64,000 nucleotides of DNA from Leptospira perdikensis (GTDB lineage: Bacteria > Spirochaetota > Leptospiria > Leptospirales > Leptospiraceae), in contig NZ_RQGA01000003.1 of the NCBI RefSeq assembly GCF_004769575.1, positions 434,001 to 498,000 on the forward strand. The letters run 5' to 3'. The translations under genes and the position numbers were made by a program. This document shows, in pieces, positions 1 through 8,291 of this stretch; position 1 is the first letter of the stretch; every line of letters begins with the position of its first letter. The notes below the pieces were generated by a model. That model did no database searches. It saw only the letters and a list, made by a program, of their open reading frames with translations, and was not told the DNA's origin.

Positions 1-815
1 TCTTTACCACGAAGTGGTGGATTCATTTGAAACCATTTATGATTGGTTTCTGTTAACATATCCGTATCAAACATCAAATGAGTGGGTGTCACTTCGCAAG
101 TCACATTCACTCCTCGTTTTTTAGCAGCGATGATTTTAGAAAGACCATCTTTTGTCGAATAATGGCAAAGTTTGCCTTTGAGATTGTATTTTTCGATCAA
201 ATACAAAGCAAAATCAGTAGCAACTGTTTCTGCTTCTTTGGGGCGTCTTTCTTCATGTGTTGGTTGTGATTGGTTGGCAATTAAAATCTCTGGATCTTCG
301 CAGTGGAAACTAATGTCTTGGCCCACATAATGTTTGATGACTTCTTCTAAAGAAGCATTGTCATGAAAAAATAATTCTCCAATGGAAGGGCCCATAAAGA
401 CTTTATAGGGAACTTTTTTTTCCAATGGTTTTGTATGTGGGCCGATCCCGGCATACAAAGTGATATGGATGGGTGCTTTTTTAGTGAGCGCAAGTTTTGC
501 GGCATAGGTTTCATCATCAATAGGCGGAACTGGATTGTTTGGCATATCTGCCACATGGATCACACCACCGTTGATGGCAGCATTACCAGCTGAGATAAAA
601 TCTTCTTTGTAAGTGTGTTTCCCACTCACATCTTCTCTTGCGTGGATGTGGATATCGCCGAAACCAGGAAAAATCACTGAACCATCAGAAAACTGGCGAG
701 CATCGGCATCGATCCCGTCTTTTACATTCGTGATGAGCCCCGTACTAGAATCAAATTCGATTGTGCCTTCAAATTCCCTTTCGTGAGTTACGATCTTCCC
801 TGCAATTTTTCCCAT
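1..815 (-). CDS. pyrC: Dihydroorotase-type amidohydrolase (5' part of gene, runs off the window)
   Basis: Reading the minus strand from ATG at 815 gives an open frame of 271 codons that continues past base 1, so the C-terminus is missing. About 50 residues in there is PGFGDIHIHARED, the HxH metal-binding motif after beta-strand 1 of the amidohydrolase barrel in the form typical of class I dihydroorotases. FHCEDPE at about 165-175 and NPPLRGK at the window edge also fit dihydroorotase, which closes carbamoyl-aspartate to dihydroorotate in pyrimidine synthesis. It follows recQ on the same strand after about 120 bp, so it may have its own promoter. Other cyclic amidohydrolases (dihydropyrimidinase, allantoinase) share the fold; the NPPLR segment favours dihydroorotase. 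Family is confident, exact substrate less so. Confidence 0.82.
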   Translation of the reverse strand, partial: MGKIAGKIVTHEREFEGTIEFDSSTGLITNVKDGIDADARQFSDGSVIFPGFGDIHIHAREDVSGKHTYKEDFISAGNAAINGGVIHVADMPNNPVPPIDDETYAAKLALTKKAPIHITLYAGIGPHTKPLEKKVPYKVFMGPSIGELFFHDNASLEEVIKHYVGQDISFHCEDPEILIANQSQPTHEERRPKEAETVATDFALYLIEKYNLKGKLCHYSTKDGLSKIIAAKKRGVNVTCEVTPTHLMFDTDMLTETNHKWFQMNPPLRGK

Positions 816-937
816 TTTGCCCCTATGAATCTGCAGATTCTAAGAGACTTGGAAAGTTTCAAGGGAATTTACTTTGGATTCGAGAGTCTAGAACCCTGTT
901 TCCAGTTCCAAAGGTACGGAAAAAAACCTTTAGAATC

Positions 938-2845
938 TTAGTCCCATTTGGATAAGATCTCGATGATATCATTTCCAAATCTTTCTACTTTGGCAGGGCC
1001 CACACCTTTTGTGGCTTCTAATTCAGAAAGGTTCTTTGGTTTTCTTTCCGCAATTCGTTTGAGAACAGGATTTTGAAATACCATAAACTTTTTCCATTTG
1101 AGTTGTCTTGCTTTTCTATCTCGGTAGTTGATGAGTTCTTTTAAAATTTGTGAATTGAGAGTGGGTGGTTTTTTTAGTTTTGTTTTTAAACTATTCGTTT
1201 CATCAGAGTTAGATGATGATAATTTTGATTTTATTTTTGCAAAATTGGGTAAATACAGTTTAGGGTATTTGGCACCGGCCACCAAAACTTTTTTTTCTTC
1301 CACCCAAGTTTCGAGTTTTGCCACCACTGCTTCTTCGGGAATTCCATCTAACTTTCCGTGATATGGATTTCTTTCCATTCGGTATCGAAGTACATCTTTA
1401 GTACGTTTGCCCACAAGAGTTTTAGCGATGATGGTTTTTCCAAATACAGCTGGATGTTCCTTTAAAAAATTTTGTATGGTTTCTTCTTCCCATTCGGAAA
1501 GAGGATAATCTCTTTTTTCGTTTTTCTTTTGAACTTTTGCGGCTTCTGATTTTAAAAAATGAGTTCTGTGGAGGTTGGCTCCCACTTCCGTACAAATATC
1601 ACAACTTCCACAAGGAGAAATGGATTCACCAAAATAAGAACAGAGTTGGACTTGCCGACATTCTTCTTTGCCTGCATATTCTTTGATGTATTTGAGGAGG
1701 GTATCTCCACCTTTGAAGTTTGTTTCCTTTGATAACATAAAGGCTTGTGTGGCCACGTCACCCGCTTTAAAAAACAAAACACATTCCGAACCAAGCCCGT
1801 CCCTTCCGGCACGACCCGCTTCTTGGTAATAAGCTTCGAGAGAGGCAGGAACTTGATAATGCACCACCAAACGAACATCAGGTTGATCCATTCCCATTCC
1901 AAAGGCATTGGTGGCTACAAGGATGGGAACTTTTCCAGAGGAGTAGGCATTTTGAGTTCGTTCTCGGATTCCATCAGTGCGACCCGCATGGTATTTTCCC
2001 ACAGAGAATCCGAAGTCTTTTAAAAGATCATATGTTTCATCGGTTTTTTTCCGAGTGGCACAATAAACAATGGCACGACCTGGAAATTTTCTTCCATCTT
2101 TCCAAGGTTCTAATAGTTCAATCAAACGATCCGCTTTGTCCCTTTCGGCCGCCGGATATTCTACGCTGAATTTTAAATTAGGTCTATAAAAAGTAGAAAG
2201 CACCACTTTCGGTGATTTCATTCCAAGGGCAGCTTGGACATCAGATTGAACTTTCCGAGTCGCTGTGGCCGTCAGTGCGAGGATCGGAAAATTAGGACGA
2301 GGATGGCGTTCTCGCAAAATATGGATTTGGCGGTATTCCGGACGAAAGTCATGTCCCCACTGCGAAACACAATGAGCTTCATCCACAACAAGGGCAAATA
2401 AATCTAGTTCCCGAAAGATTCTTAAAAAACCATTCGACAATGCTCTCTCTGGGGAAACGAGTAGGACTCGAATTTCTCCTTTTACCGACTTGGCAAGGAT
2501 GGTCATTTGTTCCACTTCATCTTGAGTGGAATTACAAAAGGCAGCAGGAATTCCTTTGGCAAGCAAACTCTCTGTTTGGTCTTTCATTAAAGCAATGAGA
2601 GGTGATATAACTAGAGTTAGTTTGTTTTTTTGAATGGTGGCTGGGAGTTGGTAAATCAGAGATTTTCCCGCACCAGTTGGCAAAATGGCCAAGGTATCTT
2701 GCCCATCCAGTACAGAACGAATGGCCTCTTCTTGGCCTGGGCGAAATTCCGAAAAACCGAATTTGGTTTTGAGTTCCGAACGTAGATCCAAGGTAACTCT
2801 CAAGATTTCCGTAAATCCGAAAGGGTCAACGATAAGATTCCCCAT
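938..2845 (-). CDS. recQ: ATP-dependent DNA helicase RecQ
   Basis: The 635-residue protein has the full RecQ layout. A superfamily-2 helicase core carries LPTGAGKS (Walker A, about residue 55) and [19 protein letters not shown] (DEAH box and RecQ aromatic loop, about 155-175). The second RecA-like lobe holds [13 protein letters not shown] and [11 protein letters not shown] zinc-binding Cys set follows ([10 protein letters not shown], then CGSCDIC), then a winged-helix region. The C-terminus ends in an HRDC-like domain ([21 protein letters not shown]). RecQ unwinds 3'-5' and works in recombination repair and restart of stalled forks. The ATG at 2845 gives a short N-terminal extension before the conserved helicase start, so a slightly later start is possible. 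Divergent from the MBOAT gene across about 60 bp. Confidence 0.95.
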   Translation of the reverse strand: MGNLIVDPFGFTEILRVTLDLRSELKTKFGFSEFRPGQEEAIRSVLDGQDTLAILPTGAGKSLIYQLPATIQKNKLTLVISPLIALMKDQTESLLAKGIPAAFCNSTQDEVEQMTILAKSVKGEIRVLLVSPERALSNGFLRIFRELDLFALVVDEAHCVSQWGHDFRPEYRQIHILRERHPRPNFPILALTATATRKVQSDVQAALGMKSPKVVLSTFYRPNLKFSVEYPAAERDKADRLIELLEPWKDGRKFPGRAIVYCATRKKTDETYDLLKDFGFSVGKYHAGRTDGIRERTQNAYSSGKVPILVATNAFGMGMDQPDVRLVVHYQVPASLEAYYQEAGRAGRDGLGSECVLFFKAGDVATQAFMLSKETNFKGGDTLLKYIKEYAGKEECRQVQLCSYFGESISPCGSCDICTEVGANLHRTHFLKSEAAKVQKKNEKRDYPLSEWEEETIQNFLKEHPAVFGKTIIAKTLVGKRTKDVLRYRMERNPYHGKLDGIPEEAVVAKLETWVEEKKVLVAGAKYPKLYLPNFAKIKSKLSSSNSDETNSLKTKLKKPPTLNSQILKELINYRDRKARQLKWKKFMVFQNPVLKRIAERKPKNLSELEATKGVGPAKVERFGNDIIEILSKWD

Positions 2846-2905
2846 TTTACCCTCATTTTTTCAATTTTACAGAATCGAGTGATCCGGAAATTGTAACGAA
2901 GACCG

Positions 2906-4462
2906 ATGCTTTTTAATACCTTTGTCTTTTTGTTATTCTTTCTGGTCGTGTATTCGGTCTTTTTGGGATTCGGATGGTTTGCCGGAAAACAGAAATGGGC
3001 CTACCGCGCACAAAATCTTTGGCTCCTTCTAGCATCCTATTTTTTTTATGGGTGGTGGGAGTGGTTTTTTCTAACTCTCATCCTCATTAGTACAGTCATC
3101 GACTACTGTGCTGCCATCTTCATCGAAAGTACAGAAAACCAAATCCGTCGTCGCCTATATCTATCGGTTTCGATTGTTGCCAACTTGGGCCTACTATTTA
3201 CAATGAAGTATTACGATTTTTTCGCAGTGAACCTCATTGACTCTTGGAACCAATTGGCTTTGTGGATGGGTTCCACTGCTGCCACCGATTCGAATACATA
3301 CTTGTTAAGAAATATCATTCTGCCGGTGGGAATTAGTTTTTATACCTTCCAAACCATGTCTTATACCATCGATGTGTTTCGCAGACAAATCAAAGCGGAA
3401 CGTGACTTTTTTGACTTTGCTCTTTTTGTGAATTATTTCCCACAACTTGTGGCAGGTCCCATCGAACGCGCTCAAGACCTACTTCCTCAATTGAAAAAAC
3501 CAAAATTTCCAACTTGGGACAGGGTGCAGAAAGGATTGTATGATATCCTACTTGGTTATTTTATGAAGGTGTATGTGGCAGATAACTTATCCACATATGT
3601 AGACCAAGTATTCCTTGCCGGTAAATCTCTATATACACAAAATCCAGACATCATTCAAGCTATGGACGGCTCACAAGTGTTTGCTGGTGGATTTTTGTTT
3701 TTAACACAAATTTATTGTGACTTTGCTGGTTATTCTTTTATTGCTTTAGGAGTTTCTAGGCTTCTTGGTGTCACTCTCACGGTAAATTTTGAAACTCCAG
3801 AATTTTCCAAAACACCTACAGAGTTTTGGAATCGTTGGCATGTAACACTGAATCGGTGGTTCCGTGATTATATTTATATTTCCCTTGGTGGGAGTAAATA
3901 TGGAAAGTTTGCGCAGTACAGAAACTTATTTATTATTTTCTTTTTATCCGGACTTTGGCACGGAGCCAATTGGACTTTTATCACTTGGGGTTGTTTACAA
4001 GGGATTTATACCATTATTTACCTAGTTGCCTTTGCCAAAAAGAAAGAAGACAAAACAAGTGATTTGGAAATTGCCCCTCCTTCCTTATGGGAAAAAATCC
4101 AAAGTATTCTTTCGGGAACTTTTTCGCGAGTACTCATTTATACTCTCGTTGTTTTTAGTGCCGTAGGATTTCGTTCTTATGATGCCAATATGATGTTTCT
4201 TTATATGAAAAAATTCTTAATGGTTTGGAATTGGGACTTAAATCCAAACAATAACGTTAAAGATATGTTGGGACTTTTTGGTGAGTATTTTAAAATCTTT
4301 TTACCACTTCTCATCATTGATGGAATTACATACTTTAAAAAAGAAAGATATTGGGTTTTTGTATCCCATCCTCTGGTTCAAGTTTTTGTTTTATTCTTTA
4401 TGGGATTTCTCATTCTTACTCGTGGAGTTTTTGGAAAGGAGGTAATCTACTTTGCGTTCTAA
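2906..4462 (+). CDS. MBOAT family O-acyltransferase (AlgI/DltB type)
   Basis: A 518-residue polytopic membrane protein with about ten hydrophobic segments. The MBOAT hallmarks are clear: PTEFWNRWHVTLNRWFRDYIY around residues 305-325, and GLWHGANWTF with the invariant His at about residue 352. Proteins of this type carry acyl groups, usually acetyl, across the inner membrane for transfer to an extracellular polysaccharide or teichoic acid. The next gene overlaps its end and encodes an SGNH-type protein. The pairing resembles alginate AlgI with AlgJ/AlgX, so an exopolysaccharide or O-antigen O-acetylation role is likely. The acceptor cannot be read from the sequence. ATG at 2906 starts directly in a transmembrane segment; its ribosome binding site is weak. 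Confidence 0.9.
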   Translation: MLFNTFVFLLFFLVVYSVFLGFGWFAGKQKWAYRAQNLWLLLASYFFYGWWEWFFLTLILISTVIDYCAAIFIESTENQIRRRLYLSVSIVANLGLLFTMKYYDFFAVNLIDSWNQLALWMGSTAATDSNTYLLRNIILPVGISFYTFQTMSYTIDVFRRQIKAERDFFDFALFVNYFPQLVAGPIERAQDLLPQLKKPKFPTWDRVQKGLYDILLGYFMKVYVADNLSTYVDQVFLAGKSLYTQNPDIIQAMDGSQVFAGGFLFLTQIYCDFAGYSFIALGVSRLLGVTLTVNFETPEFSKTPTEFWNRWHVTLNRWFRDYIYISLGGSKYGKFAQYRNLFIIFFLSGLWHGANWTFITWGCLQGIYTIIYLVAFAKKKEDKTSDLEIAPPSLWEKIQSILSGTFSRVLIYTLVVFSAVGFRSYDANMMFLYMKKFLMVWNWDLNPNNNVKDMLGLFGEYFKIFLPLLIIDGITYFKKERYWVFVSHPLVQVFVLFFMGFLILTRGVFGKEVIYFAF

Positions 4463-5717
4463 ATTTTTAGGAATTGGGATTACCCTCTTATTGTTTTTGG
4501 TATTGGAACTTGTAGTTCGATTCACAGGAATCCACTATTTGGAACAACCGGAAATTTTCTTTGTCAACCTAAAGAAAAACTTTGTAGAATCCGGCAAAGG
4601 TGAAGCCGATATCATTGTGTTAGGTGACTCGAGATCAATGGCACTCGCCGGTTATTCGAAAGAATCTGGTGTTGAATATTCTGTTTATAATCATAGTTTG
4701 CCTGCCATGGGCCCAAAGTACTATCGTTTCTTTTTGGATAAGTATTTAAAGAAAGGAAATGCTAAACCAAAAATGGTTTTGTTTGCTGCTTCACCTAAAC
4801 TATATTCTACGGGATATGGACCACCGTTATATGATCCTGATGGTAAATCAGTAAAAGAAAACGAATCCATCTCTACTTATTTGAACCGAAGATGGCAAGA
4901 AGGAATTCAAAAAAACTTTTTTCGTACTCCCACACCTACCAATATCATCAGTTATAGTGGCAAACAAGAAGACGCAAACCAAATCCTTTGGGAATTTTTT
5001 GGTCATAGATACCTCCATCAATTTACATTTTCAGAACTCTCCGAACAATACTCTGGTGTGGAACGTTTGTTTATTCTGTCTAAAGCAACACCACTGCTCT
5101 ATGAATCCTATCGGTTCCACGGTGCCATTCGTAACGCACTCAGCCAAACCAATTGGAAGGTTGATAAAAATTACAAAGAACGATCTTTGTTTTGTGAATC
5201 CTGCGAAAATGTGGAAGCAGGACTTTGTAAACCTGCATCCTCCCAATTAGAAGACAATTTTACCATTGAAGACCAAATCAATCGTCACTTTGGAAAATAC
5301 AATATCTCCAATCGTTTGAAACCAGAACTTGTTTTATTTTCAAAAGAGTTGATTCAAAAGGAATTGGATGCAGAACGAACCAACCCAAAACCTTATGTAT
5401 ATCACAAACCAGACTTTATTGTATTAAAAGAACTGATTGAATACACTCGTTCACAAGGAATCCAATTTGGAATGATTTATATGCCTTGGATGAAGGATGG
5501 CCAAGAATCTAGGGAATCCCAAGACTTACTGGCGGATCTAAAAACTTTTTTTAGAGAGAATCCAGATGCAGGACTCTTTTTCTTTCCGGATTCCTCCTAT
5601 CCAAATGATCGGTTTGTAGATAATATCCATTACGATTGCCGGGGAGAAAAACGGGTAAACGAAGAATTTCTCAAATTTGTTCTTCCTCAAGTGTTCCGTT
5701 TTTTGCATTCCAGATAA
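4452..5717 (+). CDS. SGNH-like DUF1574-type protein, partner of the MBOAT transferase
   Basis: 421 residues with an N-terminal membrane anchor or uncleaved signal (ITLLLFLVLELVVRF) and an extracytoplasmic body. The start is TTG at 4452, inside the end of the MBOAT gene. It is supported by an almost perfect Shine-Dalgarno AAGGAGGT at 4437-4444, seven bases upstream. IIVLGDSRSMALAG at about residues 55-68 fits the GDSxS nucleophile block of SGNH hydrolases, and DNIHYD near the C-terminus fits the DxxH block. It resembles the DUF1574 family known from Leptospira. As a neighbour of an MBOAT protein it probably receives the acyl group and places it on a surface glycan, as AlgJ/AlgX do; that is inference. 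Confidence 0.82.
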   Translation: MRSKFLGIGITLLLFLVLELVVRFTGIHYLEQPEIFFVNLKKNFVESGKGEADIIVLGDSRSMALAGYSKESGVEYSVYNHSLPAMGPKYYRFFLDKYLKKGNAKPKMVLFAASPKLYSTGYGPPLYDPDGKSVKENESISTYLNRRWQEGIQKNFFRTPTPTNIISYSGKQEDANQILWEFFGHRYLHQFTFSELSEQYSGVERLFILSKATPLLYESYRFHGAIRNALSQTNWKVDKNYKERSLFCESCENVEAGLCKPASSQLEDNFTIEDQINRHFGKYNISNRLKPELVLFSKELIQKELDAERTNPKPYVYHKPDFIVLKELIEYTRSQGIQFGMIYMPWMKDGQESRESQDLLADLKTFFRENPDAGLFFFPDSSYPNDRFVDNIHYDCRGEKRVNEEFLKFVLPQVFRFLHSR

Positions 5718-5788
5718 AAATCCAATTGATTTCCGATTTCCGATGTTGGAGAATGAGGCACTCCATCCGGATAAGAGGAAACCCAATC

Positions 5789-7501
5789 ATGTTTTCGTTT
5801 CGAAACATATTAGTTTGTATTCTATCGGCCTATCTCATCGGTTTACCGGTGTTCGGGCAGAACCGTTATGCGTTGTTCATTGGAACCAATTACAAAGGGA
5901 ACACAGCCAAAATCCCTGAGTTGAATCTCTGTGAAGCAGACGCTACTTTCTTAAAAGAAAAAATCCAAAAGAAAGGAAACTTCAAGGATATCAAAGTCTT
6001 GTTAGGTTCCATGGTCACTCGCGATAATGTAAAAAACGCGATCTCCCAATTGGGTAAAGTTGTAGGAAAAGAGGATTCTGTTTTTTTATACTTCTCCGGC
6101 CACGGAATGTATATGAAAGATGCGAAAGCAAAAAACGGAATGCGTAACTATCTTATCTGTTACGACCGCCCTCATATTTCTGATGAGGAATTGAACGAAT
6201 TTTTAACCGATATCAAATCCCAAAAGACAGTTCTTGTGATGGACTGCTGTTATTCAGGAGGGATTGCCAAAAAAGGGAAAAATACCCGCGGGGCAGCTGA
6301 GATCCCGATTGCCCAAGGAAATGATGGGGTTGTCCGCCAAAACGCGGAAGATTACTTTTTCCAAGACAAAGCTGTCATTTCTTCTTCCGACGATGACCAA
6401 ACCTCGATTGAAGTAGGAGGGACCATCAACCATGGGATCTTTACTTACAACTTTGGAAATGCTCTAGAAAAAGGGGATTTAAACAAAGACAGTGTGGTCA
6501 CAGCCCTCGAAGCCTTCTTTGTTGCCAAAGAAGAAACGGTGAAAATGGCCCGCCAATTCAACCATGAACAAACTCCACAAGTTTCTGGGAATGCCGCCGG
6601 GATCTTTTTGTCTGGTTCTCCGAAACCACAAACTCCTCCACCAAAACCACCAAACGTAGTCATTAACGTGCCGATCACACCGGTGGAAAACACAACACCA
6701 CCAAACAACAACACAACGACACCTCCGGTTGTAACACCAGAGCCAGAACCAACACCGGCCAATGAAACCACAGTGGTCATCCCACCCATTACAGAAGTGG
6801 AACCACCAGCCCCACCTTCAGTCACAACGGGGAGTATCCTCATCCGAACTTCCATCATCAAAGACAAGTCTTACGGGGGAGCGGCTACAAAGTCGCCTTA
6901 TGACCTTCTCAACAAACAAGGGAAATTAAAATCTTCGCCTGCTGAGGATAAAGTAAGATCCATCAAAGTTCTTGTGGATGATCAGGAATACACATCCCAA
7001 GTGACAACAGAGAAATCAAAAATTTGGGGTTCGGTGACCAAAAATGGAACTCTCATTCAGGGAGATATCTACAATGTAAAAATAGACAACCTTCCTGCGG
7101 GAGTACACCAAATTGAAATCCGTGCAGACAAGTATCCAATCTACAAAACGGCCACTGCAGTGCTTCCGAAGCAGACTGTGACTGTAGATGCCATTAATTC
7201 TATGGATGGATTCGGTGCCATTCGAGGCCGCGTGTTTTTCAAAACCTTGGACAACCCGATCGAAAAACACCCGATTTATATGCCGACAGTGGTTTCCACA
7301 AACCAAATCTTCAAAGTTACCACTGACAAAGATGGATACTTTTGGTTCACCAACCTAAAACCAGGGAAATACGAAATCCGAGCTAGTTTCATGGAAGAAA
7401 TGAAGCTGGAGAATTCGGAAATTCACGTACAACCGGGAGAAGTGACCAATGTGGACATCATCCTCAATAAAAAATTGAGTTATACCAAGACAAAATACTA
7501 A
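5789..7501 (+). CDS. Secreted caspase-like (C14) protein with Pro-rich linker and C-terminal beta-sandwich domain
   Basis: ATG at 5789 is chosen because it begins a clear signal peptide (MFSFRNILVCILSAYLIGLP, probable cleavage after VFG) and follows AAGAGG. The open frame upstream has no such features. The 570-residue protein has a caspase fold: YALFIGTNYKG near the start, FSGHGMY with catalytic His at about residue 105, and VMDCCYSGG with catalytic Cys at about residue 154. From about 275 to 350 lies a Pro/Thr-rich linker. The last third contains AIRGRVFF and DGYFWFTNLKPGKYEIRA, a carboxypeptidase-regulatory-like beta-sandwich repeat. Secretion suggests a periplasmic or surface protease rather than a cytoplasmic death protease. 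Substrate unknown. Confidence 0.87.
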   Translation: MFSFRNILVCILSAYLIGLPVFGQNRYALFIGTNYKGNTAKIPELNLCEADATFLKEKIQKKGNFKDIKVLLGSMVTRDNVKNAISQLGKVVGKEDSVFLYFSGHGMYMKDAKAKNGMRNYLICYDRPHISDEELNEFLTDIKSQKTVLVMDCCYSGGIAKKGKNTRGAAEIPIAQGNDGVVRQNAEDYFFQDKAVISSSDDDQTSIEVGGTINHGIFTYNFGNALEKGDLNKDSVVTALEAFFVAKEETVKMARQFNHEQTPQVSGNAAGIFLSGSPKPQTPPPKPPNVVINVPITPVENTTPPNNNTTTPPVVTPEPEPTPANETTVVIPPITEVEPPAPPSVTTGSILIRTSIIKDKSYGGAATKSPYDLLNKQGKLKSSPAEDKVRSIKVLVDDQEYTSQVTTEKSKIWGSVTKNGTLIQGDIYNVKIDNLPAGVHQIEIRADKYPIYKTATAVLPKQTVTVDAINSMDGFGAIRGRVFFKTLDNPIEKHPIYMPTVVSTNQIFKVTTDKDGYFWFTNLKPGKYEIRASFMEEMKLENSEIHVQPGEVTNVDIILNKKLSYTKTKY

Positions 7502-7532
7502 TCCAAAACCTCCCCAGGTATTGGATTTTTGG

Positions 7533-7561
7533 AAAAGACCCTCCTTCGCGAGGGTTTTTTT
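7533..7561 (+). terminator. Rho-independent terminator after the caspase gene
   Basis: ACCCTC (7538-7543) pairs with GAGGGT (7550-7555) around a six-base loop. The stem is preceded by AAAA and followed by a run of seven T. It lies 32 bp after the caspase stop codon. Confidence 0.9.
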
Positions 7562-7613
7562 ATGCCCCAAGGGTCCCGAGATTCTCGTTTAGGCCTTGAT
7601 TATGAGGCCATTT

Positions 7614-7648
7614 GATTAAATTTAATCGGCAATTGATTAATATTAATC
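7614..7648. promoter_or_regulatory. Tandem 14-bp palindromes, probable operator pair
   Basis: GATTAAATTTAATC at 7614-7627 and GATTAATATTAATC at 7635-7648 are both perfect 14-bp palindromes. They start 21 bp apart, two helical turns, so two dimers would sit on the same face of the DNA. They lie in the 236-bp gap between the caspase terminator and the small secreted protein gene at 7798. A third, one-mismatch copy is at 7707-7720. The regulator is not encoded nearby and is not identified. Confidence 0.6.
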
Positions 7649-7672
7649 TAAATTCGTCTTTTTTTCCTGATT

Positions 7673-7720
7673 TTGGCAAATCCTGAGCACATTCTTCATA
7701 ATTTCCGATTGAATTTAATC
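7673..7720 (+). promoter_or_regulatory. Candidate promoter with a third palindrome over the start site
   Basis: TTGGCA at 7673-7678 and CATAAT at 7697-7702, spaced 18 bp, form a plausible sigma-70 type promoter. GATTGAATTTAATC at 7707-7720 matches the two upstream palindromes except for one broken base pair. It would cover the predicted transcription start. A protein bound there would block initiation of the gene at 7798. Promoter consensus in Leptospira is only loosely known, so this is tentative. Confidence 0.45.
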
Positions 7721-7797
7721 GCAACGAGAAGTTTTCTAGAGTCATAGAATAAACAAAGGGAATCGGAAAAAGAGGTTCCCACTCTAGAGAGGATCAC

Positions 7798-8163
7798 ATG
7801 AAAACAACAAAGATTATCGCAACAGGGATCTTGGCTTTCGGACTTGCAACCGCAAATCTCCAAGCTTTAGATACAAACGAAAGATTGGAGCTTTTGGAGT
7901 CTGCTATGATTGACCAAGCAACAACTCCGGCGCAAAAATCTGCCGTTTCGGAATACCTAGCGAATGTCGCAAAAGAAAAAGTAGAGATGGCTCAGGCACT
8001 TCGTGACAGAGCAGGATCTACTCGTGGCGGTAAAGCAATTAGCCAAATGAACGAAAGAAGTGAACTACTTCGTCGTGCTGAGGCTCTTGAAAAAGAAGCT
8101 AAAAAATACCGCACTATCTCTATGGATCTAAGCCAAGCATCCATGCAGGTAGCACAAAACTAA
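7798..8163 (+). CDS. Small secreted alpha-helical protein, function unknown
   Basis: 121 residues. ATG at 7798 follows AGAGAGG and opens a typical signal peptide (KTTKIIATGILAFGLATANLQA, likely cut after LQA). The mature part, about 98 residues, is almost wholly helical and rich in Ala, Glu, Lys, Arg and Met, with heptad-like spacing (KEKVEMAQALRDRAG, RSELLRRAEALEKEAKKYR). It has no cysteine and no motif I recognise. The gene stands alone: strong terminators on both sides and a 5' region with three palindromic operator candidates, so it is probably transcribed and regulated as a single gene. It could be a periplasmic chaperone-like or structural helical protein; no function is claimed. Confidence 0.78.
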   Translation: MKTTKIIATGILAFGLATANLQALDTNERLELLESAMIDQATTPAQKSAVSEYLANVAKEKVEMAQALRDRAGSTRGGKAISQMNERSELLRRAEALEKEAKKYRTISMDLSQASMQVAQN

Positions 8164-8195
8164 TCAGTCCCAAACGCCAGTTTGAGATTTGTGAG

Positions 8196-8223
8196 AAAGG
8201 TCAGGTTCGCCTGGCCTTTTTTT
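8196..8223 (+). terminator. Rho-independent terminator after the small secreted protein gene
   Basis: AAAGGTCAGG (8196-8205) and CCTGGCCTTT (8210-8219) form a stem with one G-U pair around the tetraloop TTCG, followed by further T residues to 8223. It isolates the small gene from ftsQ. Confidence 0.92.
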
Positions 8224-8255
8224 GTACCCTCTCAATTTCCTAATGATATTAATGC

Positions 8256-8285
8256 TTTCCAAACAACCTAACTATGTGACATAAT
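8256..8285 (+). promoter_or_regulatory. Candidate ftsQ promoter giving a very short or absent leader
   Basis: CATAAT at 8280-8285 is a good -10 element, preceded by TGTGA. A weak -35 (TTTCCA, 8256-8261) lies 18 bp upstream. Transcription would begin at about 8291-8293, at or next to the ftsQ ATG at 8292, which has no recognisable Shine-Dalgarno sequence. Confidence 0.35.
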
Positions 8286-8291
8286 CAATAT

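Noticed and set aside
1552..2023. Open frames of 92-118 codons on both strands inside recQ
   Set aside because: They lie fully inside a confidently assigned gene, have no ribosome binding sites and no recognisable domains.
5636..5788. Longer N-terminus for the caspase-like protein
   Set aside because: The upstream frame overlaps the end of the SGNH gene, is not signal-like and would bury the clear signal peptide that starts at 5789.
6445..6867. Gly/Val-rich open frame of 140 codons on the minus strand
   Set aside because: It is the antisense of the Pro/Thr-rich linker of the caspase-like gene; such repeats give long open frames by composition alone. No start site or motif.
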